Origin: Corynebacterium sp. 74A
GTDB taxonomy: Bacteria > Actinomycetota > Actinomycetes > Mycobacteriales > Mycobacteriaceae
DNA length: 64,000 nucleotides
Direction: 5' to 3'
NCBI RefSeq assembly: GCF_008930665.1
Contig: NZ_PQMG01000001.1
Location: forward strand, 62,001-126,000
A program made the position numbers and the translations under genes. Shown here one piece after another: positions 8,096-17,452 of the stretch. The notes under the pieces were generated by a model, which saw only the letters and a list, made by a program, of their open reading frames with translations, made no database searches and was not told where the DNA came from. How positions within the stretch are numbered: the stretch's first letter is position 1; each line of letters begins with the position of its first letter.

Positions 8096-9201
8096 CAGTG
8101 ATCCTCGGGGTGCGCGCCGGAGCTATCGGGGTAGAGATTCCGGGGGCGTGTGTTGAGCACGCGGACCCCGTCATCGTCTACCGCCACGACGTCTTCGATG
8201 CGGGCGCCGAAACGCCCGTGCAGGTAGATGCCCGGTTCCACAGAGAAGCACATACCCGGCTGCAGCACGAGATCATTGCCCGCGATGATGAAGGGCTGCT
8301 CGTGTACCTCGAGCCCGATGCCGTGGCCGGTGCGGTGGAAAAAGGCTTCGCCATAACCCGCGGCCTCGATGATGTCCCGCGCGGCGGCGTCGATGTCTGC
8401 CGCGCGCACCCCAGGCGCAATGGCGGCGATGGCGGTGCGTTGCGCCCGATCCAGCACGGAGTACATCTCCGCGACGTCGGTGTCGATCTCGCCAACTGCG
8501 TAGGTGCGGGTGCAGTCGGAGTGATAGCCGCTGGGCATAGTGCCGCCGATATCCACGACCACGATGTCGCCGGCCTGTAGGCGGCGATCGGAGAAGCTAT
8601 GGTGCGGATTCGCGCCATTGGGTCCAGAACCGACGATGACGAAGTCCACGGTGCTATGCCCTGCGCGGAGGATGAGCGTGTGCAGTTGCTCGGCGATAGC
8701 GCGCTCACTCACACCCTCTTGAAGCAGCGCGGGAACCTGCGCGTGCACCGCGTCGATGGCGGCTGCGGCCTCGGCGAGCCACTCGATCTCGATGTCTTCT
8801 TTGACCACACTCAGCTCCGGAAAGGCGCTATCGACCCCACGGATCGGCCGGTCCATAAAGTGCGCTGCATGCGCGAGGGGCATCTGCTCACTCAGCGCCA
8901 GCGGAGCGTCGCTGGCGGCATCGTCGAATACTGCGCGAACCATGCCGTAGGGGTCCTGCCCATCCCGCCACCCGCGGGCGGTGACGGAAGCGGGCGCCTC
9001 GTGGGCGTCTACTTCGGGGATCACCACCACGGGCTCGCCGTGGGCGGGAATCACCAGCGCGGTGAGTCGCTCGTGGGTATCGAGCCCGAGACCGGTGAAG
9101 AAACGAAACTCTCGCCCCGGACTGGCCACCAGCGCGGCATAACCTTTCTCCGCGATGAGCGCCTGGGCGCGTGCAATACGTGCTGAATAATCGATACTCA
9201 C
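8095..9201 (-). CDS. pepQ: Xaa-Pro dipeptidase/aminopeptidase-like M24 peptidase
   Basis: Cytosolic metallopeptidase of family M24B that splits peptides at Xaa-Pro bonds. The C-terminal pita-bread domain has the five metal ligands: two Asp (VVDIGGTMPSGYHSDCTRTY), His (HRTGHGIGLEVHE) and two Glu (CFSVEPGIY, ARIEDVVAV). The chosen start is GTG at 9201, with GAAGG five bases upstream; ATG at 9225 and GTG at 9231 are in frame but lack a good ribosome site. The protein is 368 aa from this start. It is the first gene of the operon leading to cobL-cobM-cobK and corresponds in position to M. tuberculosis pepE. Confidence 0.92.
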   Translation of the reverse strand: MSIDYSARIARAQALIAEKGYAALVASPGREFRFFTGLGLDTHERLTALVIPAHGEPVVVIPEVDAHEAPASVTARGWRDGQDPYGMVRAVFDDAASDAPLALSEQMPLAHAAHFMDRPIRGVDSAFPELSVVKEDIEIEWLAEAAAAIDAVHAQVPALLQEGVSERAIAEQLHTLILRAGHSTVDFVIVGSGPNGANPHHSFSDRRLQAGDIVVVDIGGTMPSGYHSDCTRTYAVGEIDTDVAEMYSVLDRAQRTAIAAIAPGVRAADIDAAARDIIEAAGYGEAFFHRTGHGIGLEVHEQPFIIAGNDLVLQPGMCFSVEPGIYLHGRFGARIEDVVAVDDDGVRVLNTRPRNLYPDSSGAHPEDH

Positions 9202-9290
9202 TACAGCCTTCACCTTCTTTTTCATGGGCACGGGGATAGTGTGCGGTGCTGCCTGCCCACTACCTTAGGCGGGCGGCGTCGACAAGCGTG

Positions 9291-12092
9291 CTAGGTGCCC
9301 ACCGCCACCACGCCGCGACGCATGGCGTCGATGGCCTGCCGTGCAGCCCGCTTGGTTTCCTCGTTATAGCCGGTCTTGCGCACCTGCTCGAGCAGATCCG
9401 CGACCTGGCGCACCTGGCGCACGAAATCGCCGGGGGTCAGCTCGGCGCCGCACTCATTGGCCGCGGCGAGGCAATAATCTAGGGGCGCGCCGGCGCTCCA
9501 CTGATGGATCGCCAAGGCAAAGGCCGCATCCGGTACCGCCGTTTGATCGAGCTGGTAGCGCTTTTCATCCACAACCAGCTCATCCCACACCCGCATCGTG
9601 CCGTCGATAGCGGCCGCGAGCGCATCGGTCGGTGCTTGCGGGCTGCCCTGGCCCGGCTTGCGGTTTTCGAAGCTGGCACAGCTCGCTGCTCCCGCCAGCT
9701 CAGCGGGGTCGAGGCCATCCCAGATTCCGCGCCGCAGACACTGGGCCACGAGCAGATCGGATTCGCTGTGGATATGCGCGAGCTTCTCGCCTTCCTCGGC
9801 CACCACTGGCTCCCGGGTCTCAGGATCGAGTTCGACATAGTCCAGCTCGGTGAGCAGCCCGAGAATCCGGTCGAACTTTTTGCCGAGGCTGTCGGTGGCG
9901 GTATCGATGCGCGTGCGCAGCTTATCGACGCGACGCTGCGCCTTCGCCGACTCCATGGCGATCGCCACTAGGTGCTCGCGCTCCGGATAGCGATGTGCGG
10001 GATGCTCAGTCAGCGCCACGCGGAGAGCATTAACCTTCTTATTCGGGCGGGTGCGCACCCGCATGCGCTTGGGCCGGGCAAAACCGCCGTGTCGCAGCTG
10101 CCCAGTCAGCTGGCTGCGCTGCTTCTTCGAGGCTTTGCCGTGCACGATCGCCCGCGGCAGCCGCATAGTGCCCAGCCGCTCCGGCGCCATGCCCACTGCC
10201 TCCGAGTCGATCCGACCCATCCAGCCACTTTCCAGCAGCACCAGCGGGGCCGGGTTATTAGCGAAGCGGGCCTTTTCGATCACGACGGCGAGCAAGGGCT
10301 TTTTTTGCCCCGGCACGGCGATGACTTCGCCCACCTCGAGCCGCCGCAGAGTGGCGTCTGCCTCCTGAAAACGATCCAGCAGGGAGGCACGTTTGGCCTG
10401 TTTTTCCTCTTCACTCAGTCGCTGCCGCAATGCGGCATAGTCGCTGAGCTGCTGGGCGGCCTCTGCCGCGGGAATGTCGAGCTCGACATCCTCGAGGCTG
10501 CGTTCGAGGGTGGTGCGCGCCTCCTCGAGGCGCTTTTCTGCTCGCTGTAGCGAGCGAACTTCCTCCACCACGGTGCCATCGGCTTGGAACTGGGCAAAGG
10601 ACTGTTCGATGAGGGTGAGCGCTGCCTCATAGCCTTGGGTGGCCAAGAGGTTCACGCTCATGTTGTAGCCGGGTTCGAAGGTGGAGTTGAGCGGATAGGT
10701 GCGGGTGGAGGCCAGCCCTGCCACGCGGTGCGGATCCATCGCGGGCTGCCACAGCACCACCGCATTACCCACCGTGTCGATACCGCGGCGACCGGCGCGG
10801 CCGGTGAGCTGAGTGTATTGGCCAGGGGTGAGATCCACATGCCCTTCGCCGTCGAATTTCACCAGCTTTTCCAGCACGACAGTTCGTGCCGGCATATTGA
10901 TACCAAGCGCCAGGGTCTCTGTGGCGAAGATGGCTTTGAGCAGCCCCCGCGAGAAGAGATCTTCCACGATGTGCCGGAACGCGGGCAGCATGCCGGCATG
11001 GTGTGCGGCAAAGCCCCGAACAAGCGCCTGCTTCCAACGGCGAAACTGCAGGACTTCGAGATCGTCGGCGGGAATATCCGCCACGCCTGCATCCACGGCC
11101 GTGGCGATGGCCTGTGCCTCCTCCTCATCGGTGAGCACCAGCTTGGAGCGCAGGCACTGGTAAAGGGCGCCATCGCAGCCGGCACGCGAGAAGATAAAGG
11201 TGATCGCGGGCAGCATATCGTGATCCTGCAGCACCCGCAGCACCTCGGGACGACCGAGGGGGCGATAGGCGTCCTGGGAGCGCGTCTGGCCCGAGCGGCG
11301 GGCCGAACGGGCGGGCGCACCGCGGGAGCTCGCCCGATTCCGAAAGGAGCCAGAGCGCGGAGCAGCTGGGGTGTCGGCGCGGGACTCGAGCTTGGTGATT
11401 TTTTCTACGAGGCCGCGATTGACCTCGGGGTCCTCCGCGCCATCGCCTTTTTCGAAGAGCGGAAACAGCCGCCGGCCCACGAGCATCCACTGATCCAGAG
11501 GCACGGGGCGGGAATCAGTGACGATCACATCGGTATCGCCGCGTACGGCGCGCATCCATTCGCCAAACTCTTCCGAGTTGGACACGGTGGCAGATAGCCC
11601 GATCACGCTCACCCACTCGGCGAGGTTGAGGATCACTTCCTCCCACACGGCGCCGCGGGAGCGATCGGCGAGGAAGTGGATCTCATCCATCACCACATAG
11701 CCCAGCCGATCCAGTGCTGGGGAGTCGGCGTAGAGCATATTGCGCAGCACCTCGGTCGTCATCACGAGGATGTCTGCGGAGCCGTTGATAGACACATCGC
11801 CGGTGAGCAGCCCCACCTCTTCTTCGCCATGAATGGCGACGAGATCGTGGAACTTTTGATTACTCAGGGCCTTGATGGGAGTGGTGTAAAAGCATTTGGT
11901 GCCGCGAGCCAAGGCGAGAGAGACGGCGAACTCCCCCACGATCGTTTTGCCCGCGCCGGTGGGTGCACAGACCAGCACGCCACGCCCGGCCTCGACTGCT
12001 TGGCAGCCCTCGATCTGGAAATCATCGAGCTCGAATCCGAGTTCTGCGGTGAACACGTCCAGATGAGATAAAGGATCAATCTTTAGCGCCAT
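9291..12092 (-). CDS. helY: HelY/Mtr4-type DEAD/DEAH-box RNA/DNA helicase
   Basis: Superfamily 2 helicase of 933 aa from ATG 12092, ATP-dependent and cytosolic. Motifs in order: Q-motif region DDFQIEGCQA, Walker A APTGAGKT, DEIH (VVMDEIHFLADRSRGAVWEE), SAT (GLSATVSN), then motif VI TGRAGRRGIDTVG. A Ski2/Mtr4-like C-terminal helical region follows. M. tuberculosis Rv2092c (helY) is the homologue just before tatC, as here. A Ser/Arg/Ala-rich linker (SFRNRASSRGAPARSARR) splits the two RecA domains. The start is judged from the conserved MALKIDPL; only a weak GGGG ribosome site is seen. Confidence 0.93.
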   Translation of the reverse strand: MALKIDPLSHLDVFTAELGFELDDFQIEGCQAVEAGRGVLVCAPTGAGKTIVGEFAVSLALARGTKCFYTTPIKALSNQKFHDLVAIHGEEEVGLLTGDVSINGSADILVMTTEVLRNMLYADSPALDRLGYVVMDEIHFLADRSRGAVWEEVILNLAEWVSVIGLSATVSNSEEFGEWMRAVRGDTDVIVTDSRPVPLDQWMLVGRRLFPLFEKGDGAEDPEVNRGLVEKITKLESRADTPAAPRSGSFRNRASSRGAPARSARRSGQTRSQDAYRPLGRPEVLRVLQDHDMLPAITFIFSRAGCDGALYQCLRSKLVLTDEEEAQAIATAVDAGVADIPADDLEVLQFRRWKQALVRGFAAHHAGMLPAFRHIVEDLFSRGLLKAIFATETLALGINMPARTVVLEKLVKFDGEGHVDLTPGQYTQLTGRAGRRGIDTVGNAVVLWQPAMDPHRVAGLASTRTYPLNSTFEPGYNMSVNLLATQGYEAALTLIEQSFAQFQADGTVVEEVRSLQRAEKRLEEARTTLERSLEDVELDIPAAEAAQQLSDYAALRQRLSEEEKQAKRASLLDRFQEADATLRRLEVGEVIAVPGQKKPLLAVVIEKARFANNPAPLVLLESGWMGRIDSEAVGMAPERLGTMRLPRAIVHGKASKKQRSQLTGQLRHGGFARPKRMRVRTRPNKKVNALRVALTEHPAHRYPEREHLVAIAMESAKAQRRVDKLRTRIDTATDSLGKKFDRILGLLTELDYVELDPETREPVVAEEGEKLAHIHSESDLLVAQCLRRGIWDGLDPAELAGAASCASFENRKPGQGSPQAPTDALAAAIDGTMRVWDELVVDEKRYQLDQTAVPDAAFALAIHQWSAGAPLDYCLAAANECGAELTPGDFVRQVRQVADLLEQVRKTGYNEETKRAARQAIDAMRRGVVAVGT

Positions 12093-12151
12093 GCACCCCA
12101 CTTTAAGGCATGCCCGCGACACCAGCCGCGGGCACCCAATGCCTCGCGGGG

Positions 12152-13300
12152 CTAGAGGACGTCATCGAAGTGCGAGGAGGGCGCACTGCCATAACTGGAG
12201 GAGGGTTCTTGGTTTCCCAGCTGGCTGGGAGTGACCTGTCCCGGTTGGGCGATGGGATGCGGCTGGGCGACGCCACCTAGCTGCGAGATAGGACCAGCAT
12301 TGTGCACCGGCGCTGTCGGCGCTGTGGGGCGCACCTGCGCGGTGGCGGAGGGATCCGCGATCGGCTGCGGGGCGTCTACCCCACCAGGCTGGGTGGACAG
12401 CGTCGAGGCGTGTTCATCGTCCACATCCATCCAGTCGGGGCGTTGCTTTTTCCGGCGCTTGTCATTGAAGCGGGTGAACTGCAGCGCTCCCTCAACGAGC
12501 AGGATGAGACTCAGGGCGAGAACCACCATGGAGAAGGGATCCTGGCCAGGGGTCATCACAGCCGCAAAAATGAAGAGCAGCACGATGATGATACGGCGCT
12601 TATCTTTGAGCTGATCATAGGAGACCACGCCCATGATGTTGAGCAGGCCCAGGATGAGAGGCACCTCGAAGCTGATTCCGAAGATCAGCACCAGAGCCAG
12701 CAGGAAGCGGAAATACGAGTGGGCGTTCAAGCCCGCCACAGCAACATCGGAGGCCATGGTGATGAGGAATTCAAGCCCGATGTCCACGATGAAATACGCC
12801 AAGCAGGCACCCACGATGAATAGGGTCACGGCCAGCACCACAAAGGTGACCGTCCATTTGCGCTCATTCTTTTTCAGTCCAGGGGTGACAAAAGCCCATA
12901 GCTGGTAGAGCCAGACCGGGGAGGCCAACACGGCCCCAGCCAACGCACCGACCTTCATGCGCAGCAGGAACATCTCGAAGGGCGAGGTTACCAACAAGCG
13001 ACATTCATCTCTCATGGTAAAGTCCGCCCGCAAGTCTGGATCCACGCTGCAGTAGGGGCCGCGCAGGATCTCACCAAGAGACTGGATCGGCCCCACACTC
13101 ACTTGGAACCAGGCGAAGCCCACCACCGTGCCGATGCTGAATGCGATCAGCGAGATGATCACGCGCGTGCGGAGCTCGCGGATGTGATCCGACAGCGACA
13201 TCGTGCCGTCGGGGGATTTCGGTGGTTTCCGGCGCTTCGTCTTGGTGCGGCCGGCAGTACTCACCGCGCGCCGCGGAGAGCCGGGAGTGGAGCTGCTCAT
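12152..13300 (-). CDS. tatC: Sec-independent (Tat) translocase subunit TatC
   Basis: Multi-spanning membrane receptor of the twin-arginine pathway. It recognises RR signal peptides and assembles with TatA. The 382-aa protein has a basic N-terminus (residues 1-33), the TatC signature MSLSDHIRELRTRVIIS, six hydrophobic segments up to about residue 260, FGISFEVPLI, and a long Pro/Gln-rich cytoplasmic tail typical of actinobacteria. ATG 13300 has AGAGGA 11 bases upstream; a TTG seven codons earlier is less likely. It follows tatA, separated by a strong hairpin. Confidence 0.96.
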   Translation of the reverse strand: MSSSTPGSPRRAVSTAGRTKTKRRKPPKSPDGTMSLSDHIRELRTRVIISLIAFSIGTVVGFAWFQVSVGPIQSLGEILRGPYCSVDPDLRADFTMRDECRLLVTSPFEMFLLRMKVGALAGAVLASPVWLYQLWAFVTPGLKKNERKWTVTFVVLAVTLFIVGACLAYFIVDIGLEFLITMASDVAVAGLNAHSYFRFLLALVLIFGISFEVPLILGLLNIMGVVSYDQLKDKRRIIIVLLFIFAAVMTPGQDPFSMVVLALSLILLVEGALQFTRFNDKRRKKQRPDWMDVDDEHASTLSTQPGGVDAPQPIADPSATAQVRPTAPTAPVHNAGPISQLGGVAQPHPIAQPGQVTPSQLGNQEPSSSYGSAPSSHFDDVL

Positions 13301-13337
13301 ATGGATAGAATTCCTCTTCAACCCAGATAATGAACAA

Positions 13338-13388
13338 CCGCGCGCACCACCACCACAGCTACTGGTGGCGGTCGCGCGCGGCGGCGGT
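13338..13388 (-). repeat. Strong hairpin between tatA and tatC
   Basis: CCGCGCGCACCACCACCA on the left pairs with TGGTGGCGGTCGCGCGCGG on the right, with few interruptions, immediately after the tatA stop and before the tatC ribosome site. No T-run follows in the leftward direction. It may stabilise the tatA message or lower tatC expression. Confidence 0.65.
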
Positions 13389-13391
13389 TAA

Positions 13392-13706
13392 CTAGCCCTG
13401 CTGTTTCGGGTATTGCTGAGCGGCAGGGTCGGGCTGCGGCTGCTGCACCGGCTGGGGCTGTTGGACGCCCTGGGGCTGCTGCATATAGGCACCATTGACC
13501 GGCTGCTGGCCCTGCTGCGGCAGCTGCTGTTGCTGGGGCTGGGCGGGCTGGGGGTTATCGTCGTTGCTCATTTCCTTGACCTCGGACTTGAAGATGCGCA
13601 TGGATCGACCCAAGGATCGGGCCGCATCCGGCAAACGCTTCGCGCCAAAGAGGACAAGGATGACGAAGACGATAAGGGCAATTTCCCAGAAGCCTAGAGT
13701 TGGCAT
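13392..13706 (-). CDS. tatA: Tat translocase pore subunit TatA
   Basis: Single-span membrane protein that oligomerises to let folded RR-signal proteins through the cytoplasmic membrane. The 104-aa protein has the TM helix [22 protein letters not shown], an amphipathic helix ([19 protein letters not shown]) and a Gln/Pro-rich cytosolic tail. It starts two bases after the pafC stop and is followed by tatC, the same order as in M. tuberculosis (pafB-pafC-tatA-tatC). Confidence 0.97.
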   Translation of the reverse strand: MPTLGFWEIALIVFVILVLFGAKRLPDAARSLGRSMRIFKSEVKEMSNDDNPQPAQPQQQQLPQQGQQPVNGAYMQQPQGVQQPQPVQQPQPDPAAQQYPKQQG

Positions 13707-13708
13707 AG

Positions 13709-14710
13709 TTACCTCTCAGTAGCTGTCGGTGACGTGTGGTCGTTTATGAACTGATCATACGCGTCGAGTGCGGCACGAGCGCGCACGAGGCTCGCTTCTT
13801 GTGCCACCGCCGGCGAGGAGATTCTCACATTCTCCCCGAGCGATGCCACGAAGCAATAGAGCCAGTGCGGATGCAGCATGCGCACTGTGGCTGGATACCA
13901 TCCATCGATAGGCTCCAGCTGAAGCTGTACAGGATAGTATTCTGCCACCCATAGCGCCTCTTCTTTTAACTGGATGTGTACGTCTTCCCCCGAACTCGTG
14001 AGATCGAAGGGATCATCGGCGTCCAGGGTGACGATGCTGGGGACCTCCCGCGGCAGATCGAGCACGCCCGCGCTGTGGGCGCGGTCGGCGCGAAAGGTGC
14101 GCTCAGCAGCGCGGTCGTGGTCCCAGCCACGCACATAGGAGTGGCCATCGTGATCGAAGATGGCGACGGGGCTGATAGTGCGCTGCTGGGGCTCGGCGTC
14201 GAGCGCCCCGGAGTAGCTAAAACGCAGCTGCTTATCCACGGCCACGGCGTGGCGCACCGTGGCGAGAAAATCTCGTTCCGCGGCGGAGAGGCTCTGCTCC
14301 ACATCCATCACCGGCGCCCCAGCGGCGCCGAGCGCTGTGCGCAGTTTCTCGGCAGCTGAGGTGATGGAGTCCACATCGGCCACCGAGCCACGCGATTCTA
14401 GGGCTTCGAGGGCGAGCAGCAGCGCGCCCGCCTCACTGGCGGTGAGGTTGAGCGCTTTGTCCATGCCTTGGCTATTGGTGATGGTCACGGACTTAAAATC
14501 CGTTTCGAAATCCACCAAGTTATCGGGCATCAACCCCGGGGTTCCACAGCACCACAACCGGCGCAAATCGGCGGCGATCTCACCGGGCGAGCGGCCTAGA
14601 TCGGCGGCGGCCTCAGCGATGGTGGTGTCGGGATGCGCCTGGAAATAGGGAATGAGATTGAGCAAGCGAACGAGATCATTGACCCGCTCGCCGGTGTGTG
14701 CACGGGCCAT
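13709..14710 (-). CDS. pafC: WYL-domain transcriptional regulator PafC
   Basis: Second subunit of the PafBC DNA-damage-responsive activator. The 333-aa protein has an N-terminal HTH ([23 protein letters not shown]), a WYL ligand-sensing domain ([21 protein letters not shown]) and a WCX C-terminal region. It lies 4 bases after pafB and 2 bases before tatA. In mycobacteria PafBC controls most RecA-independent SOS genes; the same role here is inferred. Confidence 0.93.
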   Translation of the reverse strand: MARAHTGERVNDLVRLLNLIPYFQAHPDTTIAEAAADLGRSPGEIAADLRRLWCCGTPGLMPDNLVDFETDFKSVTITNSQGMDKALNLTASEAGALLLALEALESRGSVADVDSITSAAEKLRTALGAAGAPVMDVEQSLSAAERDFLATVRHAVAVDKQLRFSYSGALDAEPQQRTISPVAIFDHDGHSYVRGWDHDRAAERTFRADRAHSAGVLDLPREVPSIVTLDADDPFDLTSSGEDVHIQLKEEALWVAEYYPVQLQLEPIDGWYPATVRMLHPHWLYCFVASLGENVRISSPAVAQEASLVRARAALDAYDQFINDHTSPTATER

Positions 14711-14714
14711 GAGA

Positions 14715-15731
14715 TCAGTGTCCTTTCGCGGTGTCTGGGTCGAGGGACTCCTGGGTGGCTATGAATCCACGCAAGCGGTGCGTGATGGCCTCGACGGCCT
14801 CCGGCGGCGAGGTGACCAGCACCTCCGGTGCCTCACCTACCGCGGTGGTAACCAGCCAGTTGAAGTCCACACCGCTGAGGCTATAGTGCCCAGGCTCTGT
14901 TTCCTCCGCGGCACGCAAGAGTTCGGAGCTAAAACTGGGAGATTGCTGTAGCACGAGGTGGGCGTCGACAAGCGGCTGGCGAAAAGACAACAGTTCGGTG
15001 ATGATCTCCGCGGGCGTGGTCTCGGCCGGTGGCTCGTGGGTGCGCGGACCGTTAGCGGCGATGTTATCGATGCGGCTGATACGAAACGCTCGTGGGGCTG
15101 TGCGGTCGAGATCGAAACCGAGCAGGTAGATCCGGCCGCCGACCGGGGCGAGCGCCCAGGGATCCATGGCGCGAGGCTGCGGGTCGGCGCCGACATGACG
15201 GTAGTAATCGAAGGTGATGGACAACCGGCGATGGCACACTCGCACTAAACGCTCGAAGGTGGTGGTACTCAGCGTGGATAGATCACTCACGCTGGTGTAC
15301 TCCCCTGCTGGGCTGAGCTCCCCGCGCTGCGCCCCGCCGGCGGCGATCTTGGTCCAGCCGGAGCGGGCGAAGGTAGCGAGCTCGCCGCTCATGCCCTGCT
15401 CCCCCGCGAGCGCCAGAACACTCGCTTCCTCGGGGGTGAAGGTCATCTCCGGCAGCGAGTATCGCGACTCCACGAGGCGGAAGCGCTTGGTGTTGAAGAT
15501 ATCTTCCTCAGAGACGATGGGCACGCCCACGGCGCGCAATACCGCGCGGTCGCGCTGGAACATCTTGTCAAAGGCGGCATCGCTTTTGTTCTGGTATCCG
15601 GACACATGGGTGCGGATCCATTCCTTGCTCAGCCCGCGGCCCTGGGCCGGGGCATTGAGCAGAGCGAAGGTGAGGTTGATGGCTCGTTCCAGAGCCTCTT
15701 CGCTAGCCGTGCGCGTACTGGGGGAACTCAT
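14715..15731 (-). CDS. pafB: WYL-domain transcriptional regulator PafB
   Basis: First subunit of the PafBC heterodimeric activator, 338 aa. The N-terminal HTH region runs to about residue 85 (ERAINLTFALLNAPAQGRGLSKEWIRTHV ... AFDKMFQRDR), followed by a WYL domain (MDPWALAPVGGRIYLLGFDLDR). The start codon overlaps the pafA stop by 4 bases, so it is translationally coupled to the Pup ligase. Confidence 0.94.
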   Translation of the reverse strand: MSSPSTRTASEEALERAINLTFALLNAPAQGRGLSKEWIRTHVSGYQNKSDAAFDKMFQRDRAVLRAVGVPIVSEEDIFNTKRFRLVESRYSLPEMTFTPEEASVLALAGEQGMSGELATFARSGWTKIAAGGAQRGELSPAGEYTSVSDLSTLSTTTFERLVRVCHRRLSITFDYYRHVGADPQPRAMDPWALAPVGGRIYLLGFDLDRTAPRAFRISRIDNIAANGPRTHEPPAETTPAEIITELLSFRQPLVDAHLVLQQSPSFSSELLRAAEETEPGHYSLSGVDFNWLVTTAVGEAPEVLVTSPPEAVEAITHRLRGFIATQESLDPDTAKGH

Positions 15732-17242
15732 AGCCTCAGGTTATCGCGTTGGCGGCAGCAGTGTGCGCCTTCACACAAAGGAAAATGCTTCTCCATATAG
15801 GCGATGAGCGCATCCACGTCCGGATCGGTAGTGGCGAAAGGATCGCCGAGCTCCACCAGCTGCGGCTCCGGTCGTGAGACTTTCATCCGCATCCAATCCA
15901 CCGCCACCGGCGCGGCCCGGGTATAGGCGGCGTCGAGGAAACGGCCCCGCAGGTGGGCGCGGGTGGTCGTCGGCGCGTGGAACATCGCGGCGTCAATGGC
16001 CTCGTCGCTCGTCCAGCGATTGATCAGGCCTTTGCGCTGCAGCAGCAGCGCCAGCCCGCGATCGGGGGCGATGTCGTGATAGGTCAGATCCACCTGCGCC
16101 AAGCGGGGATGATCCAGTCCACAGCCGAGACGCGTTTGATAACGCTGCAGCAGGGACCGCTTGATCACCCAGTCGATATCCCGCGAGACGGGGGTGAAGT
16201 CACCGGTGTCGAAGCAGGTAATCACCTTCTCCCACAGCTCGACGACCCGCTCGAGTTCGGCGTTCGGCTCGGGGCGCTGCTGCAGCCACTGCTGGGCAGC
16301 GTGGAGATAGATGCGCTGAATTTCGAGCGCCGGCAGTGTGGAGCCATTACGCAGTGGCACGGCTGCGGCCCCGCTGAGATCGCGGGAGATCTCGCGAATC
16401 GCGCCCACCGAGGATTCCAGCTCCACATCGGGTAGCGGCATGCCTGCCTCGATGAGTTCGAGCACCAGCAGGGTGGAGCCGAGCTTGAGGGCGATGGTGG
16501 GCTCGGCCATGTTGGCGTCGCCGACGATCACGTGCAGCCGCCGATAACGCTTGGAATCAGCATGCGGTTCATCGCGGGTGTTGATAATCGGCCGAGTGCG
16601 GGTGGTGGCCGAGGACACCCCCTCCCACACGTGGTCGGCCCGCTGGGACAAGCAATAGCCGAGCGAGAAATCATCCGCCTGCGGCAGCCGTGGGTGATGT
16701 ATCATTCCGGCGCCACAGATGAGCTGGCGGGTAATCAAAAAAGGCAGCAGGGTACGCGAGAGCACCTTCAGCGAGGTATCCCGAGAAACAAGGTAGTTCT
16801 CGTGGGCGCCATAGGAGTTTCCGCGCGAATCCACGTTGTTTTTGAAGAGATAGATCGAGCCGGGATAGCCCATGGTCTCGAGGCTCGTCTGGGCCTGTTC
16901 GGCCAGCTGATTCACCAGCCGATCACCGGCGATGTGATAGTTGATGAGCTGCTCGATGGAGTCGCATTCCGCGGAGGCGTATTCGGGGTGATCGCCCACA
17001 TCCAGATAGAGTCGGCCGGCATTGCGGGTGAAGATATTCGTGGAAGAAAAACGCTCGCGGATTGGCCGGTACAGGTGGCGGGCCACCTCGTCCGGGGTGA
17101 TTTCGCGGCAGCGCTGTCCTGGGGCGCAGCGGAAACTCACACCGTATTCGGTTTCAATTCCCATGATGCGCCGCAGAATCGCGGCCTCGACGGATTCCGC
17201 TGCTGCGTGCTGCGTCTCTGGCGTACTATCCCCGTGTGTCAT
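15728..17242 (-). CDS. pafA: Pup-protein ligase
   Basis: PafA joins the C-terminal Glu of Pup to lysines of target proteins, using ATP. The 504-aa glutamine-synthetase-fold enzyme has RRIMGIETEYGVSF near residue 25, LYLDVGDHPEYASAECDS, FKNNVDSRGNSYGAHENY and RLHVIVGDANMAEP. It begins 9 bases after pup and carries about 25 extra N-terminal residues compared with M. tuberculosis PafA. The far C-terminus is unusual in holding three cysteines (CEGAHCCRQRD); part of this tail is encoded where pafB begins. MGIETEYG is a possible alternative start. Confidence 0.96.
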   Translation of the reverse strand: MTHGDSTPETQHAAAESVEAAILRRIMGIETEYGVSFRCAPGQRCREITPDEVARHLYRPIRERFSSTNIFTRNAGRLYLDVGDHPEYASAECDSIEQLINYHIAGDRLVNQLAEQAQTSLETMGYPGSIYLFKNNVDSRGNSYGAHENYLVSRDTSLKVLSRTLLPFLITRQLICGAGMIHHPRLPQADDFSLGYCLSQRADHVWEGVSSATTRTRPIINTRDEPHADSKRYRRLHVIVGDANMAEPTIALKLGSTLLVLELIEAGMPLPDVELESSVGAIREISRDLSGAAAVPLRNGSTLPALEIQRIYLHAAQQWLQQRPEPNAELERVVELWEKVITCFDTGDFTPVSRDIDWVIKRSLLQRYQTRLGCGLDHPRLAQVDLTYHDIAPDRGLALLLQRKGLINRWTSDEAIDAAMFHAPTTTRAHLRGRFLDAAYTRAAPVAVDWMRMKVSRPEPQLVELGDPFATTDPDVDALIAYMEKHFPLCEGAHCCRQRDNLRL

Positions 17243-17251
17243 TGTGCTGGC

Positions 17252-17434
17252 CTACTGTCCGCCCTTTTGCACATAGGCACGCACGAATTCTTCGGCGTTG
17301 TCCTCGAGCAGATCGTCGATCTCGTCGAGCAGCTCGTCCGTGCCCTCGGTGCTGATGCTCAGTTGGCCGAAGCCGCTGTCCTGGTTGTTCTCTTCTGGAC
17401 CGCCACCGGGGGTGGTGATCTGTTCTTGTGCCAT
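17252..17434 (-). CDS. pup: Prokaryotic ubiquitin-like protein Pup
   Basis: Small disordered protein modifier of 60 aa. It opens MAQEQ, has the central ARC-binding helix region GTDELLDEIDDLLEDNAEEFVRAY and ends VQKGGQ. The terminal Gln means it must be deamidated to Glu by Dop before PafA can use it. ATG 17434 is preceded by AAGGAG at a 9-base spacing; the upstream ATG at 17440 would sit only 3 bases from it. It lies between dop and pafA, with no proteasome genes between pup and pafA. Confidence 0.97.
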   Translation of the reverse strand: MAQEQITTPGGGPEENNQDSGFGQLSISTEGTDELLDEIDDLLEDNAEEFVRAYVQKGGQ

Positions 17435-17452
17435 CGTCATTGTCTCCTTGAG

